From Rubrobacter sp. (GTDB taxonomy: Bacteria; Actinomycetota; Rubrobacteria; Rubrobacterales; Rubrobacteraceae): a stretch of DNA of 7,369 bases. The stretch covers positions 1-7,369 of the forward strand of contig JAFAPF010000453.1 of NCBI GenBank assembly GCA_019247245.1, read 5' to 3'. The notes under the pieces are model-generated. The model searched no databases and had not been told where the DNA came from. It was given only the letters and a program-made list of their open reading frames with translations. A program made the translations under genes and the position numbers. The number at the start of each line of letters is the position of its first letter. The first letter of the stretch is position 1. Positions 4,163 to 7,369 of this stretch are shown in pieces.

Positions 4163-5374
4163 ATGAAGTGGGCAACGGCTATATCCCGAAAGACCTCATT
4201 CAATGAGGCCCTGGCCGAGTGTGCGAGAGGTGTTCGGGCATCTTTAGGCCCTGGTCCCATCACCCTCGCTCTCGCCTTCGCGACACCCCACTTCGCAGAA
4301 TTCTATGGGCGGCTGCATAAGGTTCTGGACAAGCTTCTCGGCCCCGAAACGCTCCTCGGTTGCTCGGCAGGTGGTGTAATCGGGGGTGGCGAGGAGGTCG
4401 AAGGACTCCCGGCTGTGAGCGTCACAGCCGCCCGGCTCCCGGAGGTTGTGGTACGCTCGTTCTACCTCGACGGTCCGCTGCCGGACCTCGACGATCCGCC
4501 GGACTCCTGGGAGAAGCTTGTAGGGGTGGAGCGAATTGATGCGCCCCAGTTCGTTCTCCTCGCTGATCCCTTCACTGGTCTTCCGGAGGTATTGCTCGCT
4601 GGCCTCGACTACGCTTTCCCCAACTCGGTCAAGATCGGAGGCCTCGCTAGCGGTGCGACTTCGCCCGGCCTGAATGCCCTCTTTCTTGATGGCGAGGCCC
4701 ACACCTCGGGCGTCGTGGGTGTCGCCCTCAGTGGCAACGTGGCCGTGGATACCATCGTGGCGCAGGGTTGCAAGCCCGTAGGTGACCTGATGCGGATCAC
4801 GAGCTGCGAGGCAAACATCGTCTACGAACTGGGCGGGCGAGCGGCCTTCTCGGTGCTGCAAGAGCTGTTTGCAGGCCTTGACGAGCGCGACCGGAAGCTT
4901 GCGAGAACATCGCTCTTCTTGGGTGTTGCTATGGACGAGTTTAAGGAGGAGATCGAGGTAGGTGATTTCCTGATCCGGAACATCATCGGTATCGACCCGA
5001 AAGGTGAGGCTATCGCTATCGGGGAGTACCTCCAAGAAGGGATGCGGGTCCGCTTCCACATCCGCGACGCTGACGCTTCCGCCGAAGACCTCCACGCCAT
5101 GCTCGCTGGCTACGAAAGCACGTTGCCTCAAAAAGATACTGTCTCCGGCGCTCTCCTCTTTTCTTGTCTCGGGCGTGGCGAGCATCTCTACAAAAAGCCC
5201 AACTTCGATACCGGTGTCTTTAAACAGTACTTAGAGGAGGTGCCGGTTGGCGGTTTCTTCTGCAATGGTGAGATCGGGCCGGTAGGCGGCACCAGCTTTC
5301 TACATGGCTACACCTCCTCATTTGCTCTCTTCCGCCCTCGCGAGAGCGGCTGGTCGGGCACAATAGGAAGCTGA
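4163..5374 (+). CDS. FIST domain (FIST_N + FIST_C) ligand-sensing protein
   Basis: A 403-residue soluble protein made almost entirely of the FIST module, a sensory domain named for its occurrence with F-box and signal-transduction proteins and proposed to bind small ligands such as amino acids. FIST_N covers roughly residues 30-220, with the hallmark LLGCSAGGVIGGGEE (64-78) and later VKIGGLASGATSPG and SGVVGVALSGNVAVDTIVAQ. FIST_C covers roughly 225-375, with LFLGVAMDEFKEE (about 251-263), GDFLIRNIIGIDP, FHIRDADASAEDL, and an end of the form GGFFCNGEIGPVGGTSFLHG. There is no signal peptide, membrane helix, kinase, cyclase or chemoreceptor domain, so it is cytosolic and would have to act through a separate partner, none of which is seen nearby. 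The length fits stand-alone members. The start is fixed by GGAGGT at 4150. The gene is intact, GC-rich and clearly different in composition from its flanks; no terminator is obvious downstream. Confidence 0.93.
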   Translation: MKWATAISRKTSFNEALAECARGVRASLGPGPITLALAFATPHFAEFYGRLHKVLDKLLGPETLLGCSAGGVIGGGEEVEGLPAVSVTAARLPEVVVRSFYLDGPLPDLDDPPDSWEKLVGVERIDAPQFVLLADPFTGLPEVLLAGLDYAFPNSVKIGGLASGATSPGLNALFLDGEAHTSGVVGVALSGNVAVDTIVAQGCKPVGDLMRITSCEANIVYELGGRAAFSVLQELFAGLDERDRKLARTSLFLGVAMDEFKEEIEVGDFLIRNIIGIDPKGEAIAIGEYLQEGMRVRFHIRDADASAEDLHAMLAGYESTLPQKDTVSGALLFSCLGRGEHLYKKPNFDTGVFKQYLEEVPVGGFFCNGEIGPVGGTSFLHGYTSSFALFRPRESGWSGTIGS

Positions 5375-6252
5375 GGATAGGCACTCAGGCCTAAAACATA
5401 AGGTTTTCCGCTATTCTTGCGATCAGCCTTGGAGCGCTTATATAACCTCCTCAGAACTATCGAAGGTTTCTGTATCCGCACGCCTGATCTGGTTGAACAT
5501 GTTCTCAGGGCACCGTTGCTCTGGGTGTTGAGGCTACCTCCTCCTTTCCAGCGGGGAAGAATTCTATGCCCAGAAGGTAATGCTGTAGTGTGCTCGTCTC
5601 GAGGTTACCATCCTGATCTTGGCCTGTGTTACCCGAACTTATTTCCTTTGCCCTCCAACATCGTCGGGTTACTACAGCGGTAACCACATCTGTCTACCAC
5701 GTTCGAGACCGAAACTTTCGGGCCTGTTCCTCTCATAGTTAGGAAGGCAGGGCGGAGCTCACCTTCTGGCCGATGGAATCATATGCAGCGCTATTGAAAA
5801 GGTGAATCCCGCAAGATCCGGATCTCGGAGTAGCGTCCAAAGCATGCTCGTGACGCTGCGGATACTTGGGCTGCCTAATAGTAGAATCTTCTCGGAAATT
5901 GCTCTTCATCTCCTTCTTAGAAAGCCAGAGTTACTCAGAGCGAAGGTATCTCAGTCAGCAAGCTCCTCGCTTAGCGCTACTCCGGCAGTGCGTCTCTTCC
6001 CAGGACGTCCTCGTAAACATCTTAGAGCCTGTTTAGTAAAGGTGAAGGTTAAACCTTTTTGTGTGTTCTAGCGTATGCGGAGTACCTATCTCATAGCTCT
6101 CTTTGGTAGGAACGCTTCGAAAAATTGAGGGAGTTGCTCCGCAAAACAGCTCATACAAGGCTGTCCCCATATAAAAGAAACGGATTTGGCTCCTTCAAGG
6201 CTAACCTACTGTTTACCAAACAGGCTCTTACTCATCTAACTCCTTGCGTGCC
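5375..6252. other. Long spacer without a supported gene
   Basis: About 880 bp. Plus-strand frames at 5417-5683 (TTG start; ALERLYNLLRTIEGFCI and on) and 5802-6071 (GTG start; Ser- and Arg-rich, basic end) are open but lack ribosome-binding sites and recognised domains. A minus-strand frame of about 54 codons from ATG 5909 has AAGGAG abutting the ATG, too close to work well. Small AT-rich inverted repeats occur near 6038-6057 (AAGGTTAAACCTT) and at 6209-6223 (CTGTTT-ACC-AAACAG); neither has a convincing T-run and GC-rich stem. Any of these frames may be decayed remains. Confidence 0.45.
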
Positions 6253-6726
6253 TTACCCTTGCCGGGAGCTCAGCACGATTATCGACCCTATGACCACGAG
6301 CGCCGCGCCGCTGAGTTTGGGGAGGGTTGCCGGACTGGTCGGCAGATTTAGCAATCCGAAGTGGTCGAGGACTATAGAGGCGATCATCTGTCCGCCGATG
6401 ATGAAACCGATGGTAGGCGACGCCCCGAGCCGCGGGGTTAAGACTATGGACATGCTCACGTAGAACGCCCCCAAAAAGCCCCCAGACCATGCCCACCACG
6501 GTACCGTTGTAGTGCTTGGCAGCGCCGGCGACTCACCGCGACCCACCAGCAAGATTCCGACAACGACCAAGAGCAGCACAGCTGTCCCGATAAAGAAGGA
6601 GATTGTTGCAGCCGTCACCGGCCCGCCAGCAGCCTGACCCATCCTCGCGTTAGCTGCAAACTGTATCGGTACTGCTACCCCCGCTATAACTGCCAGCGCC
6701 GCAAGAACTAACAACACAGTCCTCAT
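6253..6726 (-). CDS. DMT family transporter, YdcZ (DUF606) type
   Basis: A 157-residue integral membrane protein with five predicted helices: about 3-20 (VLLVLAALAVIAGVAVPI), 34-58 (ATISFFIGTAVLLLVVVGIL), 70-92 (WAWSGGFLGAFYVSMSIVL), 95-116 (IGFIIGGQMIASIVLDHFGL) and 135-153 (GAALVVIGSIIVLSS). The motifs QFAANARMG after helix 1, WWAWSGGFLGAFYV, PRLGASPTIGFIIGGQMIAS and DHFGLL are characteristic of the small half-size members of the drug/metabolite transporter superfamily annotated YdcZ/DUF606, which probably work as dimers or as adjacent pairs in the cytoplasmic membrane; substrates are generally unknown. ATG 6726 is chosen because AGGAGG lies just in front of it and the protein then begins with helix 1; a TTG at 6771 would add 15 residues (PNDFTDFLLAKRRE) without a ribosome-binding site. 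It ends at TAA 6255-6253. No paired copy is visible, so it is a singleton here. Confidence 0.88.
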   Translation of the reverse strand: MRTVLLVLAALAVIAGVAVPIQFAANARMGQAAGGPVTAATISFFIGTAVLLLVVVGILLVGRGESPALPSTTTVPWWAWSGGFLGAFYVSMSIVLTPRLGASPTIGFIIGGQMIASIVLDHFGLLNLPTSPATLPKLSGAALVVIGSIIVLSSRQG

Positions 6727-6740
6727 CTCCCTCCTCTTCG
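6727..6740 (-). promoter_or_regulatory. Ribosome-binding site of the DMT gene
   Basis: On the minus strand AAGAGGAGGGAG runs straight into ATG 6726. The AGGAGG core ends only about 3 bp before the ATG, so the pairing may use the upstream AAGAGG part; it nevertheless decides this start over the TTG at 6771. Confidence 0.6.
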
Positions 6741-6770
6741 CTAGTAAGAAATCCGTAAAATCGTTAGGCA

Positions 6771-6799
6771 ATTATCTCGCATAAACCCCGCACTCGTAA
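6771..6799 (-). promoter_or_regulatory. Candidate promoter of the DMT gene
   Basis: On the minus strand GATAAT (6776-6771) is a good -10 box and TTACGA (6799-6794) a weak -35 box at 17 bp spacing. Transcription would start near 6764, leaving a leader of about 38 nt before ATG 6726. Confidence 0.35.
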
Positions 6800-7136
6800 G
6801 GTGCAGCATCGCATCTATTCAACCTGCTGAAGAAAAAGTAGTACTGATGCCTGATAGTAGCAGAGTTCTTTAATACGCTAAATCATTTCCTACCTGATCG
6901 CATACTCTGTCCCAGATCGCCCAGACCTTCACGAAGCAAGTAGGTGCAGGAAGGAGGTAGGGGAGCCGGCCCCACATGTCGAAGGCTCACCAGACATCCC
7001 GGTAGTAACAGTGGTCTGAGAGGATAGGCATTCGGCGAGAGCTTGCCGTGTGCTCATAAGTCGCCGGGGAGAGGATAAGCCTCCCTGGCTTCAGAGAGAA
7101 GCATAGAACGTGAGGATTCTCCCGGAGGTGCAGGAT
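6800..7136. other. Spacer without a supported gene
   Basis: No gene is supported. On the minus strand a stretch open from inside the palindrome at 7137-7168 down to TGA at 6989-6987 reads LHLRENPHVLCFSLKPGRLI, then LSPATYEHTASSRRMPILS and DHCYYRDVW. It looks protein-like but has no start, no ribosome-binding site and no recognised family. GAGAGGATA occurs twice on the plus strand, near 7018 and near 7070, probably by chance. Confidence 0.4.
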
Positions 7137-7168
7137 TAACCCTAAACTAGAGTTCTAGTTTAGGGTTA
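7137..7168. repeat. Perfect palindrome, 15-bp arms, 2-bp centre
   Basis: TAACCCTAAACTAGA (7137-7151), GT, TCTAGTTTAGGGTTA (7154-7168): the arms are exact reverse complements. There is no T-run on either side beyond the arms, so it is not a normal terminator. It could be a dimeric-regulator operator, a recombination or replication-terminus-like site, or the end of a lost mobile element. The arm contains TTTAGGGTTA, which resembles a telomeric repeat by coincidence only. Confidence 0.7.
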
Positions 7169-7183
7169 GGCATAACAAAGACA

Positions 7184-7202
7184 TCAACTTGGGTCTAGTT
7201 GA
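7184..7202. repeat. Inverted repeat TCAACT-N7-AGTTGA
   Basis: A 6-bp-arm inverted repeat 15 bp to the right of the long palindrome. On the plus strand its right half contains TTGACG, a possible -35 box, so the two repeats could flank a rightward promoter; no good gene follows within the window. It may be coincidental. Confidence 0.25.
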
Positions 7203-7260
7203 CGTTGTATCTATCGAACGGCAGTGTAGGTTTCAAAGCTCGGGACGTACTGCGTCGGGC

Positions 7261-7338
7261 TTAGAGAGGGCAAGTATCTCGGAGTAGGGGTCGCCTCGAC
7301 CTTTTTCCGCTAGCGCAGTCGCAGGTAGCAGGGTACAT
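7261..7338 (-). pseudogene. Leftward gene-start-like signal with frame conflict
   Basis: On the minus strand GGGAGG followed by 6 bp and ATG 7338 is a well-formed translation start. The ATG frame gives only 25 residues (YPATCDCASGKRSRRPLLR and on) before TAA at 7263-7261. A neighbouring frame, starting 3-4 bases later, is more protein-like: TLLPATALAEKGRGDPYSE, then ILALSKPDAVRPEL, ending at TGA 7235-7233. A one-base indel just after the start codon would join them. No family is recognised, and a third frame is also open from the window edge to about 7313. Confidence 0.22.
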
Positions 7339-7369
7339 CGAAAACCTCCCGACGGTGTTTACTCTCCAA

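Noticed and set aside
4244..5185. 313-codon open frame on the minus strand
   Set aside because: It lies wholly opposite the FIST gene, which has clear domains and a ribosome-binding site; such long antisense frames arise from the codon bias of GC-rich genes.
5417..5683. 88-codon plus-strand frame after the FIST gene
   Set aside because: The only start is TTG without a Shine-Dalgarno, no recognised family, and the length is possible by chance in a long spacer.
5802..6071. 89-codon plus-strand frame
   Set aside because: GTG start without a ribosome-binding site and low-complexity Ser/Arg/Leu composition; no support beyond being open.
6076..6143. TGCGGAG ... CTCCGCA 7-bp arms about 54 bp apart
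   Set aside because: Arms of 7 bp at this distance are expected by chance and no transposase or duplication accompanies them.
6209..6223. CTGTTT-ACC-AAACAG inverted repeat downstream of the DMT gene
   Set aside because: AT-rich 6-bp stem with a 3-nt loop and no T-run in either direction; not a convincing terminator.
6125..6463. 112-codon plus-strand frame
   Set aside because: Its second half is antisense to the DMT transporter gene and it has no start signal.
7137..7168. Telomere-like TTTAGGGTTA motif
   Set aside because: It occurs once per arm of a palindrome, not as tandem repeats, and every gene in the window is bacterial in type.

Overview
This window looks like a gene-poor, decaying stretch of chromosome or plasmid from a high-GC Gram-positive bacterium, most probably a Rubrobacter-like actinobacterium. 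That assignment rests on protein features recalled from the lineage, not on a search: a short HTH/coiled-coil protein ending in RRSWVYRFFFGP, a LuxR-type HTH tail of the Rubrobacter type, and a stand-alone FIST protein. The three confidently intact longer genes are GC-rich. The long spacers between them are visibly poorer in GC and full of short open stretches broken by stops and frameshifts.

Layout. 1-212: the 3' end of an aldo/keto reductase gene. 213-437: a 5'-truncated LuxR-type HTH remnant. 434-1140: mostly non-coding, but with a strong intrinsic terminator reading leftward (867-926) that has a plausible promoter just upstream (947-974), so it may be an orphan RNA of about 70 nt. 1083-1139: a possible promoter and two nested palindromes directly in front of an HTH/coiled-coil gene (1141-1644, +). 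1731-1898 (-): a 55-residue two-helix membrane protein, preceded 17 bp upstream by an unrecognised gene on the same strand that now needs at least two frameshifts to be read (1916-2323, possibly further). 2400-4143: decayed sequence with a possible Nudix C-terminus, a signal-peptide ORF, a possible fold-III PLP-decarboxylase piece and two unrecognised pieces. 4163-5374: an intact FIST-domain sensor gene with a good ribosome-binding site. 5375-6252: no supported gene. 6253-6726 (-): an intact five-helix DMT (YdcZ-type) membrane protein with a ribosome-binding site and a candidate promoter. 6800-7369: no secure gene, but a perfect 15-bp-arm palindrome (7137-7168) and a leftward gene-start-like signal at the right edge.

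The genes do not form an evident pathway. The HTH protein probably regulates itself through the palindromes in front of it. The FIST protein would sense a small ligand but has no kinase, cyclase or receptor partner here. The DMT protein is a small membrane carrier or drug/metabolite exporter of unknown substrate. No defence system, CRISPR array, transposase, rRNA or tRNA was recognised. The most distinctive items are the orphan RNA/terminator unit, the palindromes in front of the HTH gene, and the long palindrome at 7137-7168.
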